Assembly: GCA_002450155.1 (NCBI GenBank)
Contig: DJYO01000003.1
Span: 1-63,232, forward strand
Source of the DNA: Mageeibacillus sp. UBA6976
GTDB lineage: Bacteria > Bacillota > Clostridia > Saccharofermentanales > Saccharofermentanaceae
Reading direction: 5' to 3'
DNA: 63,232 nucleotides
Under the pieces are notes generated by a model. That model was not told the origin of the DNA and ran no database searches. It worked only from the letters and a program-made list of their open reading frames with translations. This document shows positions 8,173 to 17,854 of this stretch, in pieces. Every line of letters begins with the position of its first letter. Position 1 is the first letter of the stretch. A program made the position numbers and the translations under genes.

Positions 8173-9254
8173 TAGTGTTTAGTCCTTTCCCAAGCATTGA
8201 TAATTCTGCATATCTCTTCAGCAGCATGGCCATCACCAAACGGCTGGTAAGATGGATTAATGGTTTGCTGTTTACTCAGCTTTTCTAAAATGTCTTTATG
8301 ATCTGCTTTTGCCAATTGATTTCTGTTATCGACCATAGTTTCCGGCCAAACAATAAAATCCAAAACGAAAACGCACTGGACACCGGCATAGAAAGCTTCA
8401 CACTGGAGACCACCTGAATCCGTCACGATTTTCTTAGCATTTTTCGTGAGATGAACGGAATCGGAATAACCTACGGGCTGCGTAAGAATGATGTTTGTAA
8501 ATCCTTCCTTCTCCACGATCCGCCTGGCTCTCTCATGGTTCCTTGGATGAACAGCATAGATAGTTGGCGCATCCAAGCTGTTCATGGCAAGCAGAATCTC
8601 TGTCAGAGGTTCATCGCTATATGTGTTCTCCTGACGATGACAGGTCATATAGTAGTAGGTATTCGGCACAGTGACAGGATTCCCATCAAAGTCAATAATG
8701 TTTGGATTCTCCCACGGCTGATCAGCAAAATGAAGAAAGCTGTCATACATGATATTGCCAACACAGTAGGATCGATCACCAAGGCCTTCTCTCTTCAGCT
8801 TTTCCAGAGCATCCTCTGTTGCACAGAAGTCCAGCGTGGCTACATGATCGGTCGCGATGCGGTTGACCTCTTCTGGACTATCAAGTGTACCGAGGCGATT
8901 TCCTGCTTCCACATGGATAACCGGTATGTGGAGCTTTACTGCTGCTAATGCGGCCGCAAGCGTAGAGTTGGTATCTCCATAGACCAGCAGAGCATCTGGT
9001 TCTTCTTTGACCAGTATCTCCTCGATCCCCACCAACATTTTCGCAGTCATCTGGGCGTGCGAACCACCGGAAACGCCAAGGTTATAATCCGGCTCGGGGA
9101 TTCCCATTTCGCGAAAAAACACAGCAGACATATTGTCATCAAAGTGCTGCCCTGTGTGGACAAGGATCTCCTGATGGGTTTTTCGCAGGGCTCTGGAACC
9201 TGCTGCCGCTTTAATAAATTGAGGTCTTGCGCCGACCACGGTCACGATTTTCAT
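8172..9254 (-). CDS. wbpI: UDP-GlcNAc3NAcA 2-epimerase (WbpI type)
   Basis: A 360-residue non-hydrolysing UDP-sugar 2-epimerase. It starts MKIVTVVGARPQFIK, and has HTGQHFD, YGDTNSTLA, VEAGNRLGTLDSPEEVNR and the late DSGGLQCEA motif. The EAGNR variant with the following LDSPEEVNR is closer to WbpI-type enzymes than to WecB (EAGLR), which fits its place beside wbpB, wbpD and wbpE. The product would be UDP-ManNAc3NAcA, the sugar donor for one of the nearby glycosyltransferases. Confidence 0.88.
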   Translation of the reverse strand: MKIVTVVGARPQFIKAAAGSRALRKTHQEILVHTGQHFDDNMSAVFFREMGIPEPDYNLGVSGGSHAQMTAKMLVGIEEILVKEEPDALLVYGDTNSTLAAALAAVKLHIPVIHVEAGNRLGTLDSPEEVNRIATDHVATLDFCATEDALEKLKREGLGDRSYCVGNIMYDSFLHFADQPWENPNIIDFDGNPVTVPNTYYYMTCHRQENTYSDEPLTEILLAMNSLDAPTIYAVHPRNHERARRIVEKEGFTNIILTQPVGYSDSVHLTKNAKKIVTDSGGLQCEAFYAGVQCVFVLDFIVWPETMVDNRNQLAKADHKDILEKLSKQQTINPSYQPFGDGHAAEEICRIINAWERTKH

Positions 9255-9267
9255 AAACTCTGTCCTC

Positions 9268-10188
9268 TCAAAAAAGAATCTTTGCCAGTTTCGTCCGCTT
9301 AATCAACATATAGAGTGTCGTTGGAATAATAAGTACGAGCAGATATATTCCCCAATTCGCCCACGATGTCTGAATATTCATATACCTCAAAGCCATGTTG
9401 CCAACTGTGATAATACCAAATTGCATCAGGTATATTGCCGAGCTGATTCCTCCTAAATCACGGTTATCAATCTCCGGATTCCAATCACGAAATGCAAGAA
9501 CCAAGTAGAAGATAAAAAACGGTAATGTAAGATACATACTACGATCATCGCCGGGTGCTGCATGTATTCCCACAATTGTTATCTCTATTAGCAACAACAC
9601 TCCACTTATGAACAGTAAAGGATACGAACCTTTCTGCTTCTTCCAAGTCAGTTCACCCGCACACATAAGTGGGAGGCCAAAGAAGATACCATTTCGAGTT
9701 GTAAGAAAAATATTCTCATACCAAGGTACCCCCCCTAGTAGCCATCTATAGGTGTCTCCAAAAATCGTGCCTAGAAAATACAAGATAGCAGAGCAGGCAT
9801 AAAGCGCTTTCCTGTTCCTAACGAAACAGAATGGAATTGATGCCACAAGAAGTCCAGTCAAATACCAAAGGAATGCTGGTGTTTTGAAGATAATTTTTTG
9901 TAGCGTCAGATTACCTGCCTTCCAAATAAACGGTGAGTATATTGCCAACCATACCAGCAATAATCTCGTGATTCTAATCGCATATCGTTTCCAAGCATCA
10001 ACTGGTGTTCTTTTTTGCAGAGAACTATAGAGGAGCATTCCTGAGACAGCATAAAAGAACGGTACTCCCAATCTGGATATATATTGCTGAACAAAAGGTG
10101 TAACTGTCCCTGGTAATGCCATATGCAATATCGGAATAAGGCACGCAAATATGATCCGCCCTATGTCAACTCCCCTATACTTTCTCAT
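9268..10188 (-). CDS. Acyltransferase family 3 membrane protein
   Basis: A 306-residue polytopic membrane protein starting MRKYRGVDIGRIIFACLIP, with the conserved early histidine in PILHM and about ten hydrophobic segments. This is the acyltransferase-3 (OafA/WecH-like) fold, which O-acylates sugars on the outer face or during assembly. In this locus it probably acetylates an EPS residue; the acyl group and target are unknown. Base composition here is more AT-rich than in the wbp genes, typical of the strain-variable part of EPS clusters. Confidence 0.85.
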   Translation of the reverse strand: MRKYRGVDIGRIIFACLIPILHMALPGTVTPFVQQYISRLGVPFFYAVSGMLLYSSLQKRTPVDAWKRYAIRITRLLLVWLAIYSPFIWKAGNLTLQKIIFKTPAFLWYLTGLLVASIPFCFVRNRKALYACSAILYFLGTIFGDTYRWLLGGVPWYENIFLTTRNGIFFGLPLMCAGELTWKKQKGSYPLLFISGVLLLIEITIVGIHAAPGDDRSMYLTLPFFIFYLVLAFRDWNPEIDNRDLGGISSAIYLMQFGIITVGNMALRYMNIQTSWANWGIYLLVLIIPTTLYMLIKRTKLAKILF

Positions 10189-10203
10189 CGAATCCTCCGA
10201 TAA

Positions 10204-11490
10204 TTATGCGCCTATATTCTGAGCTCTTGCTTTTTGTCTAAACGTGTAAATTAGATATGTAGTGCTCATCACGCTCGAAACAAATACTACCATGACCGTT
10301 GCTAGTGCTGCACCAATAGAACCCCACCATTGGATGAAGAAATAGTCGCAGACAACATTAGTCAGACTCGAAATAATAGCCACAAACAAATTAAACTTCA
10401 GTTTTCGTTGTGTTACTAGAAGGTTGCCCGAAAAGATTCTGAATGTGCCTGAGAAAAAATAATTAGCAGCCAGAATTCTGAATACAGGGACAGCGTCTAG
10501 GTACTGATCTCCATACAGAATTCTTATAATGAATGGCGCCAAAACAAGTAATGTCACTGATATTAATAAATTGAAAGAACCTAGTCCTACCAATATTTGC
10601 TTGTAATGTGTCAAGCACCATTTTCCGTCATCTTTATGCTCGGCAAAGTATGGATAAAGATATGTTATTAAGGATAGCGGTATAAATGCTAATGCTGCAG
10701 GAATCATAGTGGCAACTTTATAACTAGCCAGGATTGTTTCCTGAGGGTCGACAATGCCTAAAACGAATACATCCAGCAAATACATCAGCTGAGATAATCC
10801 GTTGTTTACCATTGTAATAGCTGCAATTTTCAAAAGAGGCTTGGTGTCTTCTCCAATCCCTTGAATATCTTTTCTGATTAACCGTACATGATATGCCAAG
10901 AAACCTACTAAAACCGTACTAATATACGCAACATAATAGCCCAAAACCATCCCTATTTCTCGGAACACATATGCGCTTACAGCAGAAATCACAAAAACAA
11001 GAACAGTATTTATTACTTGAAGTTTTGCATACTCCTGGTTACGCTTCTGCGATCTCAAATAGGAGGATGTCATATTAAACAACAACTGAAAAACGGGGAG
11101 CAAAGATAGTGCACAAAGAATACGTCTACCGCCGTCGATTTTCAATGGCGCAAACATTCCAATTCCAAGTAACACCACAACCAGTAATAAGTTAAATTTT
11201 AAACCAAATCTTGTTCCAAAGTTGCTTGCTCTGTTTGCGTAACCCACATCGCCACTGCGCTCGCTAGATAGCTGCAAAACGCCTGATTCAATGCCCATTC
11301 CATTAAAAATTAAAACTATACTGTATATATTCCAAGCATAAGTAAACGTGCCATATTCGGCTTTGCTTAGAATACGTACTAGTACAACACTACTCATGAA
11401 GGCAATGATCTTATTTATCACACTGCTTCCAAATATATGAAAGAAACCTGTTTTAAACAACGTTTTAACTTTCGATAGAGCTTTCTCCAT
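10204..11490 (-). CDS. wzx: Wzx-like oligosaccharide flippase
   Basis: A 428-residue protein of the polysaccharide/MATE-like flippase superfamily with about 12 hydrophobic segments. The N-terminus has the typical GSSVINKIIAFMSSVVLVR and EYGTFTYAW features. It would move lipid-linked EPS repeat units across the membrane. I chose the ATG at 11490 because a GGAG lies 8-10 bases before it. A longer frame to 11526 has no such site. The start lies inside the end of the AsnB-like gene (26-base overlap), so the two are probably coupled. Confidence 0.88.
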   Translation of the reverse strand: MEKALSKVKTLFKTGFFHIFGSSVINKIIAFMSSVVLVRILSKAEYGTFTYAWNIYSIVLIFNGMGIESGVLQLSSERSGDVGYANRASNFGTRFGLKFNLLLVVVLLGIGMFAPLKIDGGRRILCALSLLPVFQLLFNMTSSYLRSQKRNQEYAKLQVINTVLVFVISAVSAYVFREIGMVLGYYVAYISTVLVGFLAYHVRLIRKDIQGIGEDTKPLLKIAAITMVNNGLSQLMYLLDVFVLGIVDPQETILASYKVATMIPAALAFIPLSLITYLYPYFAEHKDDGKWCLTHYKQILVGLGSFNLLISVTLLVLAPFIIRILYGDQYLDAVPVFRILAANYFFSGTFRIFSGNLLVTQRKLKFNLFVAIISSLTNVVCDYFFIQWWGSIGAALATVMVVFVSSVMSTTYLIYTFRQKARAQNIGA

Positions 11491-13204
11491 GCGATGATTC
11501 TCCAAAATATAGTTTTGCTGAAGCAAGAACAGTTAGAACCATGGCTTTCTCGCTAATTGAACCAGTTTCATACAAAGACTGCATATCTGTAATCAGCTTC
11601 GTTGATGTATTTGCTGGAAGATCAAAATAACCAGACGTGGCATATCTATCCAAGAAGTTGCCTATATCCGTATTATTGGCAACCCAATATTCTAATGGGT
11701 TCATACCTTCTCGACTGTATTGAGTGTTATGGATAACTCTTCCAGCCTTGTTTCGAGCTCTGCGGATAAAGCTCCGTAGCTTGATTACATATTCATTATC
11801 TGTAATTAGAGAGTTGGTTTTCTCCCACTTATACTTCGCCGCCTCGGGATAGTGGGAAATAATCCACTTCTTATATAACGCGTGATTCAGGCGTTTTTCT
11901 ACCGGTACATCCATACACAGTTGCATGACTTCCGGATGTGTGGTTGTCGTCCAAGCTTCTGTATAGTTTGAGCGGATCATTTGTGTGTTCATCACACCAT
12001 GAAACCCCCGCGTATAGAGCATATACAACTCGTGATCATCAAATTCTTCATGGTTTGTCTCTTTAAGCCTATCCTTTAGCTTTTCAGAGTACATCCCCGT
12101 GGGCTGCTTTCCTCCACCGATAGCGGAAAGATAAGTGCCAATAATCCCACCGTTCAACTGGCCGGTATGCTCCAGGCCGTAAACATCCATGTTCACATGC
12201 TCCAACATCCGCTTGCCACCTGTTATTCCGGAATAGAGGGAGAGACCTGCATTCATGAAAACAATGTCATCAATCTCATACAGGTAGGATACATCGTCCA
12301 GCGGCTTCACAATGATCTCATCATGCCAATACATAGCCAGCTGCTTGGCGATAATCTCATCTAGGTAGTTAGCTTTGCAGTAGGTCATAAACTGAATATG
12401 CCGAGGCCTCAGACTGTGGGCCACCCACATATTCATCCTGGCATCCAGCCCACCGCTCAGATCAGAAAAGTGCTCATAACCGTATTCTTCGTCCTTCGCG
12501 TATTCCTGCGCTGATGCATGGCGTATCGCCATATCCAGCTCTTCGATAATCTCCTCATCGCACTTCCCGGCAAACCGTTCCGGGTGATGATGGAGCGTGA
12601 AGTATTCCTTCACTTCCAGCTTTCCATCGGAGTATCGGATATATTGTCCACCACGCAGTCTCTTGATTTCCTGCGCATAGGTGCGGTCACCTTCCATAAA
12701 GCCGAAGGTCAGCATCTGGTAAGCAGCCTGTTCATCAAAAGAGAGTTCAACGCCCTTTTCCCGGAATGCATCGATCACATAGTTCACTTGAGAGCCCGCT
12801 GTGAAAAGCTTAGAAGAGGCTGAGTAGAAAACAGCTTTGTCACCCACGTGATTTGTCCACACCAGCCACACATTCAGTTTTTTATCGTAGAGGGCACCGG
12901 CAAACGGTCCAACAAAACGAGAGAAGAACTGTTCCCCTTCCTTCCGGTACATAGCCTGAACCAATTCGTTGATTGTTGCTGTACCGTATTCATCCAGCAG
13001 TTCGTGTAGGTTCAGAATCACACCTTCCGTGACAGCCGCCAATTCGCTTGTGTCACAGAATGCCTTGTCCCTCATAAACTTATTGAGGGTATGGCGCTTT
13101 ATGGTAATAGTACCCTCTGAGAGCGTTTCCATAATGCACCGCTGTGGATACAAGTTCTTCAGTGCCACCCTGCTGGGTATCGAATTAATATAGAATCCAG
13201 GCAT
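11465..13204 (-). CDS. Asparagine-synthetase-like protein 1, lacking the amidotransferase cysteine
   Basis: A 579-residue relative of AsnB. The N-terminal part keeps the outline of the glutamine amidotransferase domain but begins Met-Pro-Gly instead of Met-Cys, so the glutaminase nucleophile is absent. The C-terminal part keeps an ATP pyrophosphatase (PP-loop) motif as SGGLDAR at 250-256; the usual SGGLDS serine is Ala. It is a tandem paralogue of the next gene, with shared blocks such as SLYSGITGGKR and TGMYSEKLKDRL. It lies in an EPS cluster that makes a sugar uronic acid, where AsnB-like enzymes are suspected to form uronamides or attach amino acids. True asparagine synthesis is unlikely. 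Confidence 0.8.
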   Translation of the reverse strand: MPGFYINSIPSRVALKNLYPQRCIMETLSEGTITIKRHTLNKFMRDKAFCDTSELAAVTEGVILNLHELLDEYGTATINELVQAMYRKEGEQFFSRFVGPFAGALYDKKLNVWLVWTNHVGDKAVFYSASSKLFTAGSQVNYVIDAFREKGVELSFDEQAAYQMLTFGFMEGDRTYAQEIKRLRGGQYIRYSDGKLEVKEYFTLHHHPERFAGKCDEEIIEELDMAIRHASAQEYAKDEEYGYEHFSDLSGGLDARMNMWVAHSLRPRHIQFMTYCKANYLDEIIAKQLAMYWHDEIIVKPLDDVSYLYEIDDIVFMNAGLSLYSGITGGKRMLEHVNMDVYGLEHTGQLNGGIIGTYLSAIGGGKQPTGMYSEKLKDRLKETNHEEFDDHELYMLYTRGFHGVMNTQMIRSNYTEAWTTTTHPEVMQLCMDVPVEKRLNHALYKKWIISHYPEAAKYKWEKTNSLITDNEYVIKLRSFIRRARNKAGRVIHNTQYSREGMNPLEYWVANNTDIGNFLDRYATSGYFDLPANTSTKLITDMQSLYETGSISEKAMVLTVLASAKLYFGESSHGESSIES

Positions 13205-13238
13205 AACTTTCTCCTAACCCAGGGGCAGCATTCCATCC

Positions 13239-14957
13239 TCAATTATTGAAGTACATCTCTGTCGCAGCAAGAACCGTGAGAGCCATAGCCTTCTCCGAAG
13301 CATTTCCTTCGTCATAGAGTCTGGACAAATCCTCAGTCAGTGCTGGAGAATAGTACTTTTTCTCCTCTTGCAGAAGGTCTCTCTTTCTCATATCAAGGTA
13401 TCTCTGAAGATTCGCGTCTTTTGAAATCCAGTAGTCAATTGGATTCATACTTTCTGTGCTTTTTATATCTATCCCAATTAGACGCAAAAGGCTCTTCGGT
13501 CCTCTCTTGACAAGTTTGCGCAGTACTGTTCTGCTGTGCTGCTCTGTTATTCGCCCACCTGTTTTCTCCCACTTGAACTGGGCCGCCTGCGGATACTTCT
13601 GAATGATCCACTTCTTATAAATGTTGTGGTTGATCCGCAGTGCGACAGGAATGTCGTAACAGAGTTGCATAAATTCAACGTTTAAGAATGGCGAACCTAC
13701 CTCCGTGTAATTTCTTCTGATCAAATGTGAATTGCATGCACCATGGAATCCGCGTGCATACATCAAATAAACATCATAGTCATCATAGTTTTGGGATATG
13801 TCCTCTGTATGTTCAAAAAGCCTGTCTTTCAGCTTTTCTGAATACATACCTGTAGGTTTCTTTTGTCCCACTTCATCTATATTGTGGTAGAAAGACCCAA
13901 GTGCAATATCTCCCACCATTCCGGTATGCTCTATGCCGTAATCGTTTAAATCCAATGACTCCAGGAACCTCTTTCCTCCTGTTATTCCGGAATATAGGGA
14001 CAGTCCGCTAAGAAGGTTGGTATTGTCATCCAGGTCATACATAAAGGAAGCGTCATCCAAAGGCTTGAAGAGAAATTCATCCTTCCAGTGATCAGCAATT
14101 GCTCTGGCAATAATCTCATCCAGATACCCCTCTTTACAGTAGGTCAGGACAGTCATGTGACGGTTCTGCATCTCATGGGCTACCCAAAGATTCATTCTGG
14201 AATCCAATCCTCCGCTTAGATCAGCAAGGTATCTATATCCGTACTCATCATCCTTCCTCCACTCCAGATCGACCGCATTACGGAATACACGGTCAATTTC
14301 ATCAATGATCTGTGCTTCAGTCTGGCCTTCAAAGCGCTCTGTATGCTTTTCAAATCGATGATAAGTTTTGACTTCCAGTTTCCCGTTTTGAAACACCAGA
14401 TAGTCGCCACCATGAAGTCTCTTGATTTCGTTGGCATAGGTTTCGTCAGTGGCAATGTAGCCGTATGTCAACATCTGATAGGCGCAGGACTCATTAAAGG
14501 TAAGGTCAATTCCCTGCTCTTTGCAGAATCCCAGAAGGTAATTAACTTGGGATGCAGCTGCGAACTTTCCACTTGTGTTCAGGTAGAATACAGGATTGTC
14601 GCCAACCTGGTTGGTATAGACGATCCACTTGTCCTCTGGCTTAACATAAACCGCGCCGGAAAAGCATCCTCGGAACTCAGATAAAAAGGATTCGCCGCTT
14701 CTTTGTAGCATCTTCGATATAAGGGCACCCGTTGTTGAAGCGTCATACTTTTCAAAGAGTTCAGCTTTATTCAACAGATAGCCTTCAGCAACGATAATCA
14801 GCTGTTCTGTCTCTTCAAATGCCTTATCCTGTAAAAACTTGTTCAGGGTTTGCCATTGTGCAGTACCCCCCCCAAGAATCTTACTAATATAACGCTCAGG
14901 GTATTTGTCAATCAATGCAGATTTGCAATCTATATTACTTACCCGAAATCCCGGCAT
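13239..14957 (-). CDS. Asparagine-synthetase-like protein 2, lacking the amidotransferase cysteine
   Basis: A 572-residue paralogue of the neighbour downstream. It also starts Met-Pro-Gly-Phe, so it has no Cys2 for glutamine hydrolysis, but it has the full PP-loop SGGLDSR at 248-254 and the following CKEGYLDEIIA segment. A strong GAGGAGG precedes the start. The family forms an acyl-adenylate and passes it to a nitrogen nucleophile; here free ammonia, an amino acid or an amino sugar are the candidates. The pair may act as a complex with one active (this) and one modified (the other) ATP site; that is inference. Confidence 0.82.
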   Translation of the reverse strand: MPGFRVSNIDCKSALIDKYPERYISKILGGGTAQWQTLNKFLQDKAFEETEQLIIVAEGYLLNKAELFEKYDASTTGALISKMLQRSGESFLSEFRGCFSGAVYVKPEDKWIVYTNQVGDNPVFYLNTSGKFAAASQVNYLLGFCKEQGIDLTFNESCAYQMLTYGYIATDETYANEIKRLHGGDYLVFQNGKLEVKTYHRFEKHTERFEGQTEAQIIDEIDRVFRNAVDLEWRKDDEYGYRYLADLSGGLDSRMNLWVAHEMQNRHMTVLTYCKEGYLDEIIARAIADHWKDEFLFKPLDDASFMYDLDDNTNLLSGLSLYSGITGGKRFLESLDLNDYGIEHTGMVGDIALGSFYHNIDEVGQKKPTGMYSEKLKDRLFEHTEDISQNYDDYDVYLMYARGFHGACNSHLIRRNYTEVGSPFLNVEFMQLCYDIPVALRINHNIYKKWIIQKYPQAAQFKWEKTGGRITEQHSRTVLRKLVKRGPKSLLRLIGIDIKSTESMNPIDYWISKDANLQRYLDMRKRDLLQEEKKYYSPALTEDLSRLYDEGNASEKAMALTVLAATEMYFNN

Positions 14958-15000
14958 TGTTGAACCTCCTCTATGATTATGAAATAAAATATATGAGGAC

Positions 15001-16245
15001 TTAACTTTTGGCTAAGGAACGCATTTTATCTACAAAAGCTCTGTAATTTTCAGAGGCATTAAAATGTTGGTTCCATTTTTCAAAAGCTCCCCTGCGCAAA
15101 GCTAAATACGAAGTTTGATCCAAGGCACATAATTTATCTATTGCATGAGCATATTCTATTTCTGAAGCATTGTGTGAAAGAAGAATGCCATCTGATGCAT
15201 CTACTATTTCACTTACACCACCAACATCTGTCCCTATGATTGGAATACTGTATGACAGTGCCTCCATCATACTAACTGGAAGTCCTTCAGAAGTAGAGGT
15301 ATTAATCAAAACATGAAAATCCTTCTGATTCAAATACTTAATAACATCTTCATGCTTCATATGGCCTAACAACGAAAAAGATACGTTTCCATGCAGTTTT
15401 TTCTCTGCCTTGTTCTTTACTTTATTGAAATCCTCACCATTTCCGATATGTGTCCAGTGGATATTGGTTTTATGATTGACTAAACAGAGCGCTTCGACTA
15501 TCATGTCAACTCGTTTTAATGGAATTACAGCGGATATACTTAAGATTTCGAAAGTCTCTGCTATTTTCACGAGATTGGGTGTTGTTTTATACCCTTGTGT
15601 CCCAAGATAAGAAACCGTATAACCACAAGCACCACCCGTGAAGTATTTTTTCAGATAATACTCCTTACCTTGTTGACTAATAAAAAATATATGAGAAGCT
15701 CGTCTATCAATAACTTTTTTAAATGGTTGGTATAAGGTTGGCGTACGCTCTTCATATAAATCATAACCATGGGCTCTGGCACAAATTGGGACTTCCGGCC
15801 ACATCATTATGCTTGCCAGCACTTCTGCGTCTGACCAAAATGAATAGATTAGACTAAAACTTTCATCTTTTGAATTAATATGTTTGACACGGTTACATAT
15901 ATTAATAGCTCTCAAATAAAATCTGAATGCGGTCAGAATATTTACAAGTTTTTCTTTCCCTGAAATCTTTAAATCACGAATTTCTTCATAAAACAGTCCT
16001 AGGTTTGACCAAAACACTTTTGAGATAATTATATCTAAAAATCTCTTTATCTTGCCACCGGGTTCAAGAAACTCGATTGAACAATTCTGAGGAGCAGTAA
16101 TCATTACGCCATCACTCTTTGCAAGGCAGAGTAATCTAACCTCGTCAAATGAATCGCATAAAGAATTCACTTCTGATGAAATAAAAGCTACGTCTCCCTT
16201 ATTCATGGGATAATCATGCGTGAACATAAATAAACTGTTTTTCAT
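15001..16245 (-). CDS. Glycosyltransferase family 4
   Basis: A 414-residue GT-B fold enzyme. The C-terminal domain has the family signature TSEGLPVSMMEALSYSIP with the E-x7-E pattern, followed by GTDVGGVSEIV. The N-terminal half contains ARAHGYDLYEER, often seen in EPS glycosyltransferases. It would add one sugar to the growing lipid-linked repeat unit in the cytoplasm. Donor and acceptor cannot be told from sequence. The gene is AT-rich compared with the flanking wbp and cps genes. Confidence 0.88.
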   Translation of the reverse strand: MKNSLFMFTHDYPMNKGDVAFISSEVNSLCDSFDEVRLLCLAKSDGVMITAPQNCSIEFLEPGGKIKRFLDIIISKVFWSNLGLFYEEIRDLKISGKEKLVNILTAFRFYLRAINICNRVKHINSKDESFSLIYSFWSDAEVLASIMMWPEVPICARAHGYDLYEERTPTLYQPFKKVIDRRASHIFFISQQGKEYYLKKYFTGGACGYTVSYLGTQGYKTTPNLVKIAETFEILSISAVIPLKRVDMIVEALCLVNHKTNIHWTHIGNGEDFNKVKNKAEKKLHGNVSFSLLGHMKHEDVIKYLNQKDFHVLINTSTSEGLPVSMMEALSYSIPIIGTDVGGVSEIVDASDGILLSHNASEIEYAHAIDKLCALDQTSYLALRRGAFEKWNQHFNASENYRAFVDKMRSLAKS

Positions 16246-16284
16246 TCTTTCACCAAACCTGCTAATTATTTATCACCATTCTCC

Positions 16285-17742
16285 TCAAGTAGCTATCATC
16301 TTATGTCTTGAAATATTTTCAATCACAATGCTTAAGAAATATGCTAAAGCAAGAGCCGCAATTGAGCTGAAAGTAATAATCGAAAAGAACGGGCCAAGGG
16401 CAGTATCTCTGGGTGAATATAAGATTCCTTCAATCGCATAGCAAACTAATAGTCTACCCCAAAAACCCATGTTATCAATTCTTTTAAATCTTCTTAAGAA
16501 CCGCCCGTAAACTATGTTAATCAAAACAACACCGACATAACCATAGTCCTGCATGACTTCAACAATATACGATGACCCTAAACCACGTCCAATAAGATAT
16601 TCTGTTCTAAGTGCTAAATACGATATTGTTTGCCCAAATGAATGGCCAATTTCGGCAGCTTCAATTGTGTTTTGCTGTAAGGTGTGTGTCCCTAATAACA
16701 GTTGGGATATAAAATTATGTTTAAAAAATATGATTAGTTGCCCAAATGTAAAGTTTTGTTGCATTAATGGATTGTCCTGAAATCTTTGCTGATAACCAAA
16801 GACCGTAATTGAAACTCCCTGTTCATTAAGTAATGTTTTAAAAAAATCACCAAGAGTATCAAAATGAATTGTTTGATCAATTCTTGCAAACCCGTACCAA
16901 ACTATAAACCAAAGCACTGCAGGAAGTAGCGCATATAACAGATGCCATGTTTCTTTCGTGATCCACTTCTCTTCTGCTTTATCGCGCATAAAGTAGTAAG
17001 CCAAAATGAACAAAAACTTTAACAAAGCTTCATTTCTGCGGCCTGTTAGCAGTGTGAACGATCCACCCAGAATATATACTATAAATGGCAGTCTACTTTC
17101 TTTTTTCGATGGAAGTGTTGCGCAGTATCCATAAAAAAAGTAAGAACTCATCGTTGCAATTCTTGATATTATTGGAGACCCAGTAGTTACATTTACAGTA
17201 TACGAAGCAAAATACCCATATTGTAAATAAACATAGATCCGTTCAAGAGTCTCCAAGAAATAAAAAGCAGTACTAATATAAAAAAGTATTTCACAAGCTT
17301 TCCTGAAATTAATCTGTTTCTGCGAAACAAGGACTTTCTTTTCATTGTTATCAACATTTCTATGTCCTCTGTTGATTATAAAGCTTGTCCGCAAAGAATA
17401 TGATAAAAAGAAAATAATCAGTGATATACACAGTTCTATAAGGATTGTATTAACAATGGTATTGTCAAATTGTAGGCCAAAATTCACCTTCCCATAATTT
17501 GAAATAAAACGTCCCATCAAAAACAAGAAAAAAGTGAGGTTAAACCCCAAAAACGGAAAGTGCTCATATATATCAGAAATCCCGTACAGGACATTATTAA
17601 GCCAAATGACAGCAAGACTCCAGAACAGAATCAACTGATCATTGGTAGCTATACCTATAACTAGCAGTACTATTGACGAAAAGGTTAACAAAGAGCATAT
17701 AGCACTCATTATTCCTTTTCGTGAAGATGCATTTGCAAGCAT
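16285..17742 (-). CDS. wzy: Wzy-like EPS repeat-unit polymerase
   Basis: A 485-residue protein with about 11-12 predicted membrane segments and a large loop in the second half (WYGFARIDQTIHF and nearby), as in O-antigen/EPS polymerases. Sequence conservation in this class is weak, so the call rests on topology, size and neighbours (Wzx, GTs). I chose the ATG at 17742: a GGGGGA lies 6-8 bases upstream, while the ATG at 17766 has no ribosome binding site. AT-rich, as is common for wzy genes. Confidence 0.72.
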   Translation of the reverse strand: MLANASSRKGIMSAICSLLTFSSIVLLVIGIATNDQLILFWSLAVIWLNNVLYGISDIYEHFPFLGFNLTFFLFLMGRFISNYGKVNFGLQFDNTIVNTILIELCISLIIFFLSYSLRTSFIINRGHRNVDNNEKKVLVSQKQINFRKACEILFYISTAFYFLETLERIYVYLQYGYFASYTVNVTTGSPIISRIATMSSYFFYGYCATLPSKKESRLPFIVYILGGSFTLLTGRRNEALLKFLFILAYYFMRDKAEEKWITKETWHLLYALLPAVLWFIVWYGFARIDQTIHFDTLGDFFKTLLNEQGVSITVFGYQQRFQDNPLMQQNFTFGQLIIFFKHNFISQLLLGTHTLQQNTIEAAEIGHSFGQTISYLALRTEYLIGRGLGSSYIVEVMQDYGYVGVVLINIVYGRFLRRFKRIDNMGFWGRLLVCYAIEGILYSPRDTALGPFFSIITFSSIAALALAYFLSIVIENISRHKMIAT

Positions 17743-17854
17743 TAAATATCCCCCAAGGATTTGCATACATCGCGCAAATCCGTATTAACACATTCTCGAA
17801 TATTATGGAGCCTTAAACTGATGAGCTTATGGTCTGGTCGATTGCGTATATTCA

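Noticed and set aside
11465..14957. AsnB-like proteins as lasso-peptide cyclases
   Set aside because: Cyclases of lasso peptides are AsnB-like, but there is no precursor peptide, B-type protease or RRE protein nearby, and all neighbours are EPS genes.
11465..14957. True asparagine synthetases
   Set aside because: Both lack the N-terminal Cys2 and lie inside an EPS operon as a diverged pair.
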